48,908 nucleotides of DNA. Source: Rhodopirellula sp. GTDB taxonomy: Bacteria; Planctomycetota; Planctomycetia; Pirellulales; Pirellulaceae. How positions within the stretch are numbered: the first letter of the stretch is position 1; each line of letters starts with the position of its first letter. The stretch spans positions 1 through 48,908 of the forward strand of contig PAAT01000170.1 of assembly GCA_002698965.1 (NCBI GenBank), written 5' to 3'. The position numbers and the translations under genes are program-made. The notes beneath the pieces are model-generated. The model saw only the letters and a program-made list of their open reading frames with translations, ran no database searches and had not been told where the DNA came from. Shown here piece after piece: positions 31,523 through 42,500 of this stretch.

Positions 31523-33583
31523 ATGGCAACAGGATTAGAAGTTTACGAATCAACAATGCGTCCAGTTCGAGATGCTGTTCAAGGTATCTTTGCACAACAA
31601 GAAAAAAGAAGGACTGAAAGAAATGCTGAGAGACAAAAAATTGAAGCAGAAGAACGCGCTGAACAAAGGCAAATAAAGTCTGAAGCAAGAGCTGAGGCTG
31701 GAGCTATAAGAAAGGAAGACAGGGTTGAGAGAAGGCTAGAGAAAAAAGCTATGGACAAATCAAAAGCCATTGCTCGTTCTTTAGGCGTACCTACAACTGG
31801 GACTAGGTATGAAATAGATGCCAGAGTTTCAATGCACATGGCCAAACTGCCAGATCAAGAATGGTTCAGCTCTAACATGGATGTGTTACCTAGTATTCTA
31901 AAAGATCCAGAAATGATTTCAGCAATAGAGGCTGGAGCATTAAGTAAAGGAGAACTAAAAGCCATAAGAGCTAGAGTGGAAGGATCAGTTAAAGCCCAGA
32001 GGGGTTCTGATGCAGCGGCTTTTAATAGAACAACTCCAGAGTACATTCGTAAAAGAGATGGAGCGGCAATAAGATATACTAACAATGCTAAAAGAATTAC
32101 TGACATTCAATCTGGTTACTATAGGGATCAAGCACGGGATAGTTTAGATAACCCTAACATTGCGGCTGCTCTTGCTGAAGCAGGGTTACTAACAACTCAA
32201 ATACCTAATGAAGAGTTAGAAGAAGTTTTTGAGGATTACCCTGAATTAAAATCAGCTTTCGCTCAGTCACCTACATTGGTAATGCTGGATCAGATAGATA
32301 TTGGATCTGGTGGGGAGCGTTTCTCTGATATGAGTTCCGATTCAAAAACCATTCTTAAAAACGCTTACGACGAGGCTCAGAAAAAGATAGCTGATAGAAA
32401 GTCTAATGATTTTAATTCTAAGTACCTAAGAAGAGAATTAGCAATTAAAGAACAAGCGTTGCAGATGCCTGGTATTCAACGTGAATTGTCTGACCTTTTA
32501 ACTGACCAAAGAAAACTTCAAGATGATTATCCTGAGTTGCATTATTTTAACGCATCAAAAGGAACTTATAACTTTAAAGGTTCTAGCGTAGGTAAATCCG
32601 CCATAATTGAAAGTGGTGAAACTGGTACAGAAACTAGTGATGCCGAGAGTACTGATGTAGGGACTGGTGCTGGAGCTAGTACTGGTGGAAGTTCAACATC
32701 AGATATAGTTGCTCGAATGAGAGCTGCGGCTGCTAATACAGGAAGTAACACTGCTGCTACTCCTCCACTTACATCTGAACAAGCTAATCAAATTGCTGGC
32801 CAAACTTTCCTTACCGCTGGAGATACTCCTGCATCTTCTGATGCCCCTACTGGTGATACAACTCCTGCGGGTGAAGCGGCTTCTACTGGTGATATTGCTA
32901 TGGATCAACTTGCGGAATTCAGTAGTTTTAATCCACCTCCAACAGAACAATCTACTCAGAATTTTATTAATTCATTCGCTAGAAGAGATACGCCTAATAG
33001 CATTTTAACATCAGAGCAAGCGGCTGTTCCTCAGTTTTCCACTAAAGAATTATACAATAGACAAGTGGCAATAGATAATGAAATAGATTCTCTTAACAAT
33101 GTGTTAGCTACATTACCAAGTGGTCAGGAAGGAAGATCTGTTTTAGAGGCAAAATTAGCTTCTCTTACATCTGAACGAAACAATATTGATAATCAACTAA
33201 GAGAACAATCAAGCCCTTCAGGTAATCTTCCTTCGCAATCAGATATGCCAGTTAACCTTGGGCCTTCTAACATAGGAATGACTTTGCCTCCAATGTCAGA
33301 AACAAGTTACCCACCTGGCTATGAGCAGAATGTTAAACAGGTTCAATCACAGATAGGGCAAGCACCCCCGATGTTAGGTAATTTTAGCCCCGTTGTAAGT
33401 TTAGGTGGCGGTAACACAGGAGAACTAAGGAATTATATGCGGCCACCAGCACCACCTTATGTGGCTCCAATTACACCTACACGACCTCCAACGCCACAAA
33501 CTCCGGCAACGCCTTTCAATCCTTTTGGAGAGCAAACAAACCCGTTTAGACAAGAAACGAATCCGTTTTTCATCCCAAGATAA
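31523..33583 (+). CDS. Large internal virion protein (686 aa)
   Basis: Residues 1-90 are a highly charged helix (EKRRTERNAERQKIEAEERAEQRQIKSEARAEAGAIRKEDRVE), the middle is helical, and from about 360 the sequence is Ser/Thr/Pro-rich and probably disordered (SDAPTGDTTPAGEAASTGD). It comes directly before the giant protein and is coupled to it by TAATG, as ejection proteins usually are. No enzymatic motif seen. Confidence 0.55.
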   Translation: MATGLEVYESTMRPVRDAVQGIFAQQEKRRTERNAERQKIEAEERAEQRQIKSEARAEAGAIRKEDRVERRLEKKAMDKSKAIARSLGVPTTGTRYEIDARVSMHMAKLPDQEWFSSNMDVLPSILKDPEMISAIEAGALSKGELKAIRARVEGSVKAQRGSDAAAFNRTTPEYIRKRDGAAIRYTNNAKRITDIQSGYYRDQARDSLDNPNIAAALAEAGLLTTQIPNEELEEVFEDYPELKSAFAQSPTLVMLDQIDIGSGGERFSDMSSDSKTILKNAYDEAQKKIADRKSNDFNSKYLRRELAIKEQALQMPGIQRELSDLLTDQRKLQDDYPELHYFNASKGTYNFKGSSVGKSAIIESGETGTETSDAESTDVGTGAGASTGGSSTSDIVARMRAAAANTGSNTAATPPLTSEQANQIAGQTFLTAGDTPASSDAPTGDTTPAGEAASTGDIAMDQLAEFSSFNPPPTEQSTQNFINSFARRDTPNSILTSEQAAVPQFSTKELYNRQVAIDNEIDSLNNVLATLPSGQEGRSVLEAKLASLTSERNNIDNQLREQSSPSGNLPSQSDMPVNLGPSNIGMTLPPMSETSYPPGYEQNVKQVQSQIGQAPPMLGNFSPVVSLGGGNTGELRNYMRPPAPPYVAPITPTRPPTPQTPATPFNPFGEQTNPFRQETNPFFIPR

Positions 33584-36500
33584 TGCCTAACTTATTTGTT
33601 GAAAATTACAGAAAAGCAAACCCAGCAACTCAATTATCAGACGATCAAATAACTATCCAATTTGCGGAGAATCATGCGTCTGAGCTGGATGACCTTTACA
33701 CATTAGACCCTTTATTCAAGGAAGACTTAGGTCGTATCTTTGGTTCGCCTGTCGGTGATCGACCTGAGTACACAGGAGAGGTCACTGCATTTGATAGGGC
33801 TAAACAAGGGCTTGGTAAGTTCGTTGAAGGTTTTACTGGGCAAGCTGTTGGCATTCCAGAGAGTATTGCTATTGGAACCGCTGCGCTTAACAGAGCAACT
33901 TTCGATGACGATGAAGGTAGGTTTTATGGTGATACACCTTTTGATCCAAAGGAAACTGTAAGTGGTAAGTTAGCTGATTTCATTAAAGATGATCTGACTC
34001 CTGCGCTTACACCTGATGTTTCGGGGGCCAAGCAGGATGAAATGAGAGGAGACTTCTGGACTGAGACTGTTCCAAGTGGATTAGGATCAGGGTTAGGATT
34101 TATTATAGGTGGTCTTGGCGTAAAGAATTTATTAGAAAAAAGTATTCGAGTAGGCGCAGATAAACTTGCTAAAGAAACTGGAGAGAAAGCACTCAAAGCT
34201 GCACTTGAAAAAGGAATGTCAGAGGCGGCTGCTAAAAAGTTTGCATCTGAATTTACCGAGAAAGCTGTAAAGGATATTATAACTCCAGCAGCTCAAGCTG
34301 GTTTAAGGCGTAAGACTAATTGGGGAATAGCTGGGTTAGGTGCGGCTGTTCAAGGCCCAGCAGGATACCAGGATGCTATCAATAACGGAGCTACTCCTAA
34401 CCAAGCATTCACTTCATTTCTTTTAAATGCAGGAGTTGGTACTTCAGAAATTTTTCCGCTTCAAAAGTTTGTTGGAAGAATTGGAGGGATGGGCGGTGTT
34501 GGTGAAGGTATCAGAAGAAAGTTAGTAGATGCTATATGGGAAGGCGGGGAGGAAGCACTTCAGGAATTGTTTCAAGGAGCTTCTGGTGATGTCATTGCTA
34601 AATGGATTATTGATTACGACCCTGACAGAGAAGTCCTTGGTGAATGGAAGACTGACGCTGCTGCTGGAGGTGTAACAGGATTCATAATGAGTATCGCCTC
34701 TAGTGCAATCGGGGCAAAGGTCAGAGGTATGCAGCTTGCAAAGAGCGGCGTGTCAGAAGAAGCATCCAAGAAGTTAGCTGCTAAAATTGCCGCAGATGAA
34801 CCTCTTACTGAAGAAGAACAAGAATTAGCAAGAAGTGAAGGTTTAAAAGTTGATGATCGAGGTGTAGTTATTTTACCTAAAACAGATTACGATCCTGATT
34901 CTGTAGCTGAAACATCTTACGAAGGCCCGAAGAGTGCAGCGATAGTTGCGTTAGCAGAAAGGGAAGCGAAAGAAGGTTTTACTAGGGAAATCCAAGAAGA
35001 GTATAACAAATTACTTGGAGTACCAGGTTCAGAGGACGCAATGGAGAAACGTCTTTATGATAAGATAAAATTTCAAACTGCCTCTAAGGAAGGAGCAGCC
35101 AGAGAAGAAGCCGAAACAGCAGCAAACATAGATGAAATAATAGCAAAGGTTGAAGAAGGCGGTGAGCTAACTGATGAAGAAGCGGCTGTATTACGCGCTG
35201 AAGCAGAAAAGAAAGGTGGAGATTTATCAGCAGCAGAGAAAGTAGATTTACTTAGAGATGCAGCTATCAATGGCCACATGGGAGAAGGGCCGAAAAGAGA
35301 AGAGGAATTAAGAAGGGCTGAAGAAGAAGCTGATAGGCAGATTAAAACTCAACTAGATTTTGCAAGGTCAACAGGGCAGATACCTCCCCCTGGGGCAGCG
35401 ATGAAAGCAAGAGTAAAGAAAGAGCAAGATGCTAAAGACGCGCTGGACAGGGATGAAAAAGCAGAAGCATTCATGGCTAAAGTAAAAGCTAGGGATGCAG
35501 CAGCTAGGATAGCGGAGGAAGATAAAGCCGCAGGACAAGAGGGTAAAATTGCAAAGGCAAGGCAGAAATTACTTAATGATAGACAAAAGTTAAAAGTAAC
35601 CAGAGAAGCTGCACAGCAGAAGGAAGAGAAAAAAAGAATAGATAAAGAAAAAGCTGCACAAAAAAAGGAAGATGATTTTGTAGATGAAACTAACGATGCT
35701 ATTGCTAATATTACAAAAGAGGCCAGCCTTACCACTAATAAAAGGGCCGTAATTGATAAGTTAATTAGAAGAGTTGAACGTGCTGCTATTACTTTTGGTA
35801 GCCTTGATAATGCTGAGGCAAAAATCCCCGGCATAAAAGAACTGGATGCTAGATTAAAAAATTATAAAGAAGCTCCAAAAGCAGGGAAGGACGCAGCGTT
35901 TCAATCTATATTTGAGGATCAAGTTAGCGATCAAAGTATAATCACACAAGGTCAGGTAGATGCTGAAATGCAGAGCCTTGATGCGAGAGCAAACGAAATA
36001 GATGATTTCATGCTTACACCAGAGGCAGATAATCTTCCGCAAGATAAAATAGTTGAACTACTATCAGAAAGAAACGCTGCACAGCAAAGACTTAGAGCAT
36101 TAAAGAAGACTCGTATAGAACAAATAAATAGCCCTGTTCGCCGTGATTTGTTTGAAAATAAAATTGCTGCTGAAATCGCAGTTGAAAATGATAACAATCC
36201 AGAAACTCGTGAAAATTGGAAGGCTGCTAGAGAAGCTCTTAATCCTGGTGTTACTGCTGCTAGTAGGGTTTCGCGTGATGATACTGAAACAACACCAACT
36301 GTATCAACAGGAGATCTCTTAGCAAAAAATGATCGTGGTCTATTGTTTCCGAAAGATGCTTATGGAAATCCAGATGAAAGTTACTCTCCTGTATATAAGG
36401 TGGTGATTAACGGACAGGATCGTTATATAACATCATTACAAGATGATTCAGTAGGTAGCGTATGGTTCGAGTATATAGATAACAATACTTCACCTTCTTT

Positions 36501-39500
36501 ATTTTCCCCTAAATCTAGGACAGGAAAAGATAACCCTCGTGACACACAAAATTATGTTCCATTTTCGTATAGTAAAAAACAACTTATAAAAGATTTAGCA
36601 GAATCAACTTCCCCTACAGCCGCAACCGCTGTTGGTACTTCTCTTTCTGAGAAAACAAAAGCTATCGATCTAGATAAAGCTGGCTCTAATAATAAAGCTG
36701 CCTTTCAAAAATCTAACCAGAAACTAAAAGACGAAGCGCAACGTGCTGTTGAAAGTAGCCCAGCTACAGCAAGCAACAGGATGGATAAGATTAGGGATGA
36801 TGTAGATTTAAACGGTTCAGATGTAGACCCAGAAGGTTATTGGGAATTAGATTCAGGCACAGCTAAAGCCGAACAAACTAATAAAGAAATTGATAACCTT
36901 AATACTCTTTTAAACTCAAAAGCAATTACAGTAGAGCAATTAACAGAGAATGGAATCACACCTGATGGAGATGTTTCTTTCACTACCCAGGATGTTAAAG
37001 GTGAAACTAAGTATAATATTTTTGTAGACGGCAAGCATAGAGGAGAAGGCAAAACACCGTCAGAGGCAGTAGCTAATGCAGCCAAGAGCCAAGCAAATCG
37101 AATTGGGCAACTTGTTAATATGGGAGGAACTGTCCCAGAAGGAGGTCGTAACACTAGACGGATTGCAGTCTTAGAATCACCTAATAAGGAAATCGTTGCA
37201 GTCAGTGTCCATGAAACAAAGGATGGGAATGTTATGGTTTCTAATATTAAAGGAACTAAAGCAGCGTCTATTCCTATATCTAGTTTATTAGTCGATAATG
37301 GTTACAAGGTAGTTGGTTCTATAAAAACTAAAAACACTGCTCAGGGATTTAAGCAAATCTACGAAAGTAAAGAGCAGTACGACACAGCAATATCTAAAGA
37401 CTTAATTGATTCAGCTTCTAGGGCATCGTCATTAGCTGAAGGTGTTGCTGAAGATGCTGATCCTAATAATGCCGCTCAACTTAACGAAGGAGTAGACCAG
37501 CCTATAGGTGATGCACAAGCGAAAGCTAAAACAGGTAAAAAATTCGCTCCTCGTAGGGATGGATTCCCAAGACCAAGTGAAACAAAAGTTAATACAGCAT
37601 TTGCCAGCATAGTTGACGCAGCTAGAACAGCCGGGGTGGAAGTTCGTCTACTTGAAAAAGAGATGGCTGATGTAGAAAAGAAGGCTGCTGCTTACATGAC
37701 GTTAGAGGACGGTAGAGTAGTTGCAGTCTTAGCAATGAATTCCATCCATAATCCTAGCAACTCAAACACTATAGATCTTCTCCATGAGATAGGTCATGTT
37801 GCATTTGACCAGCTCGATCCAGCAATCATAGAGGCTTTAGGTACAGCAATAAGTAAAGCCAGCGATAAAGCATTAGGCATTGAAGGTTCTGCATTCATGT
37901 ATGATTCATCACTTGAAGGGCAAGTTCCAAACGAATTAACACAGGAAGAAAGATTAGTAGAATCTGTTGCCAGGGAGATGGCTGAAGATGGGTTTAATCC
38001 TGATGATGCAAAAGGTTTAGTTGGTTCAATTGTAAGGATTTGGAAGAATGTATCATTTGCAGCAAGGATGGCGTTTCAGAGATTAATACTTGGTAAGGAC
38101 GCACTTAGCCCAGCATTAGCCAAGGAACATTTTAGATTACACGTTGAAGGGTTCTTAACAGGCAACAGAGTTCCTTCTTTCCTTAATTACTTAGTGCAGA
38201 AACCTACTTTGTTTGAGGCAGTACAAGCATTCACAAGCGATGTCTCTAGTGTATTCATGTCTAATAATGGTTTCGTTGAAGTAGAACCCGTAACGCCGGA
38301 CAGTGTAGATGCTATCAAGTTTAATATGAAGTACGCTGGTGTTAGACGTTATTCGGGAGGTAGTCCAGATGATAGGGTTAATGTTAATTTAGCAAAACGA
38401 GGAGCTGCTACTAACAACGCTGTACTTCAAGCCTTAAAGAATGCCTTTGCTGTATTTAATATTAGCGGGGCAAACAGGAACTCAACGGGTGAACTGCTTA
38501 CTAATGAGGAAGGTTTTCTTTCTAAGATACTATCTCGCCGTGGCCCTGAAGAAATACTGACAGAAATAGAATCTGAGTCTGGGCCTGTAGCTGCTTCAAC
38601 AACACTTAATGAATTGGATTCTTTGGAGGATAAACCCAGAGCCGCTATGGATGCAGACAAGTTTCTAGAGCGTATAATCGAAAGGCTAAAAGACAGATAT
38701 GCTAAAGCTCAGGATAAGCTTGATCCAGATAACTCAAATTCTCCTACACGAAAAAGAACAGAGGTATACATAAAGTTACAAGAGTTGCTAAAGCAGTACT
38801 CAAATTTAAGTTTCGTAGCTAATAAACTATACGAAGGTATTGAAGGTACAATAAACAAACTTGAAACAAACAATGAAAAGGCAAGGAATGAAATCAGGGA
38901 AATACTATCTATTGTTCACCCTGAGTCTTCAGATATAAAAATATTAGCTCCAGCATTTAAGAAAACATTAAGCGAAAGTCAGATGGATCTGTTTAATGAA
39001 ATGATTCAAGGCGGTATAGACTTTAACCAATCTCCCGCTGAGATAATGAAGCAGATTAAGAATAGCAAGTTCTCAAAGTACACCCCTCAAAAAACAGATG
39101 ACGCTATCCTGATGTCTAAGTTCATTCTTATGGCCAGAAAGAATCCAGTTACAATTGAGATGCTTTTTCTAAGAGGAGAGAACCCAGATTTTAAAGGCAG
39201 ATTCAACAAGGTTTTAAGTATCGCTTTTCAGAATGATAGGAATGCGGGTAAAAGAGCATTAAAGAAATATCAAGAAATATTCCCAGAACAATATGACGAG
39301 AAGCGTAATGTAGGAGAGTTTGCTAGATTTAATAAAAGAGTTAACAAGCTACTTAAAACAATTGAGTCACATAAAGCTGAATACTCAGACCTAGATATTG
39401 AAATCAATAGCGCAAGGGATGATATAGCAATGTGGGAAACTATTAGGAATACACTTGCTGAAGAACAGGCTGTACTAGGAAAAATATACGACAAAGAACT

Positions 39501-42500
39501 TTCTTTTAACGGTGTTCAATGGGAGCCAACTCACGAGTCAGAGTACATGGTTCCAGCAAGCCCTACACAAGAGTTGGTTAATGTAGAAGAAAGCACTAAA
39601 ACTTTAGACCTATCTCAGAAAGTAGACATAGCATCGATAAATAGTGACATAGAAAAAATGACTGCATGGTTGGAGAATCAGCCACTTGAGCAAAGAGGTG
39701 CTATATGGAAAACAATGAAAAGGCAGAGGGATAAGCTCATAGAGTTACCAGCAGATCAAACCCAGAGAGAGGTAAGTTCAAGCTGGATAATGAGGATTCT
39801 TGGAGATTACACAACTAAACTAGATCTAATAGGATCAGCTCAATCAAGAAAACTTCAAACAGCTTTTAGAAAATTAAGTTCATTCTTAAATTCTTATGGT
39901 GGGGAAAATGCAAAGAGAATTGGTAGGGAATGGGCTATTGCTTTAAGTGGACTACAAAAGGTATTAAAGAAAAATGGATTACCACTCGAACAATCTGACG
40001 TTCTTAGAAGGTTCCATGACTCTGCATACCATTTCTTCGATACTAACCGAGATGTTCTTAACCAAAATCCTGGTGAAAAAGGAAGGAGAATGTTGGTTAA
40101 CCTTTATAAGAGCCATTTAAGAAAAAAAGAAGGGGATGCTTTAGCTAATGCTATATGGCCTGAGATGCAGAAACTAATTCTTGCCACACGAAAAGCATCC
40201 AATCATGTAAACAATATAAGAAGAGAACTTGGTCTAAGTGTTAAGGATGAGTTTGGAGACGTATCATTCTTCCGAGATAGTATTGGTGATTCCCTTACAA
40301 CCACAATGCGTAAGCCTTCAGAAGAAGTTCCATCACTGTTTAATATGATGAGACAAAACGGATGGGAGATGGGTAAGGATGAACTTAAAACTAGAACCGA
40401 ATTAGAAAAAGACTTTTTAGAATCGCCTGAATTATTCTTGGATTATATTCAAAAGCATTATTCCCAAGAGATTATGAAGGATTTCGTTGGCCCTCTTGCA
40501 AGAAAAGAAGGCGAAGGGTTACTCGAAGGGTACACTGATAAAGGTTTTAAAAGGCCAATACCTCAGTCAAAACTTAGGGAAGCATACGAGAATAATCCAA
40601 ATGATTTCATGGCTATGCTTGAATCTGTGGCTGCGTCTGAAGGGATCATATCTCCAGAAGCTAGAGCTGAGTTCTTTTCTGATTCAGTTAATGCTTTTCA
40701 AAAAATCTACAGAACTATTAAGAGTACCCAGGAGAGGAAGACTGATTTTGATGCATCAAGAAATACTGCCTTACCTCCACACATAATGATGGATGCCAGA
40801 AAGACTTCAAACTGGCCAGCAGAGTGGGTGTCATACGCTACATTCGGTGAACGTAATATGCACCAATACGCCAAGCATTTATCAGTAGAAGCTGCTTTCG
40901 GTAGGGATATGGGATTGCTTTACAAGGATATGAACAGGCTCGAAAAGGAGCTTGATGATGCTGTTAATTTAAAGAAGAAAATAGATAACCAATTAAGAGA
41001 TGAGGGGATTAACACTTCTCCAAGAATTTTTAGAGGCGCATATAAAAAAGCATTTAATGAACTAGCTCCTAAAGGAATGAGTTACAGCCACCTGAAAAAA
41101 GCTAATGAGAAAAAGCAGATTTTAGATGGCATGATGAAAAACATTACCAACTGGTTAGCTTCTGAAAGTTCATCGCCAATGGAGTATTATGCTCTTAACG
41201 ATTTCATCAGGACATTATCTGGCTTTACTGTTCAGTCTTATGGAACTGCATTAATAGATACCATTTCAATAGCTGAACAACCTTTCCGTAAGCTTGGCCT
41301 TGGGAAAGAAGCGTTTAAGCAACTTGGTAGAAATATTTATAATTCATTAGGAATTGGAACAGGCAGCTTCTTTCAAATATTCAATAAGACAATAGGTTTC
41401 CATGCAGAGAAGATGCAACTAATGAAAGAGCTTGGGCTAGATGACATGACGGCTACCCAAGATGGTAACTTCTTCACAAGGATTAAGGATAATTATGATG
41501 CAGCATTGGTTGATGAATTTGTAGGAGAGAATATTTTTACTAAAACTTTAGAGTATGTTTCTCGTGCTGGCCGAGCTGTTCTTGGCACTGGAGCAGGGAA
41601 AGCAGAGGAAGGTAAAGCAGCATTCCCAGCACTTAGGGTTGCAACACCGTTTACTCAGCTTGCAAAGCAGTCAGCAATGGCGAACACAATGTCTACATGG
41701 ACTCAATATCAGGCATTAATCTTACAAACTGGAAAACTATTAGAATCAAATCCTCAATATTCAGAAATAATAAAAAACGAAGGAATACTATTTGATGATG
41801 CGGTTCTGAAAAAATATGGACTAACTTTAAAAGGGGTTCTTAAAGAACTTGGTTACGGTAGGAGTTTCCTAGTGTTCGATGATACTCGCGCCTTCATGCA
41901 CATGAATGAAAGCCTTCAGAGAAACGGATTCACATTGGAAGCAGTCACTCAAGACTACCTACAAAGAAGAAACAAAGATCCAAAGGCTGATCCGATTGGT
42001 GATCTAAACCTTTATAGGGCTTTGGCAAACTTAACAATTTCAGAGGTTATGATGGATACAGACCTTATAACCAGACCAACTGCAATGACATCTAGTAAAT
42101 TAGGGCAAACATTTATGCCGTTACTTGGGTGGTCATTAGCTAAAGGTAACGATGTTAGAAAAGAATTCAACGAGCCAGGGGGAGTAGCTTCATGGAAAGG
42201 TGTTCGTATGGCATTGAAGAGTTACCTAGCTATTATGCCGTTACAGTTGTTTTACGCTTGGTTAAGAGATGAATACGATGAGGAAGTTGTAGGTAAAAAA
42301 TCTGATGTCCAGAAAGGGCAAGGCTTCTTAGGTGCGCCAAGTCTTAAAGAGATCGAAGAATCTCCTGCTGATGCATTTCAGATAATGCTCGAAAGACAAG
42401 ATAGAGTTGGAGCATTTGGGATACTAGGAGAAGCAGCAACTTTTACGGCTGGGCAGTTTGGTGGCGGGGCTAGGGACTTTAGTGTGGACTCTAGGGTTTA

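Noticed and set aside
31055..32155. Near matches to the regulatory element (ATAACCCTAATA and ATAACCCTAACA)
   Set aside because: Both lie deep in coding sequence, read as Asn-Pro-Asn codons, and are not near a start codon.
35349..35834. 161-codon open frame on the minus strand inside the giant gene
   Set aside because: It mirrors an Ala/Lys/Glu-rich helical stretch, whose reverse complement is Ser/Leu/Phe-rich and stop-poor; there is no ribosome site.
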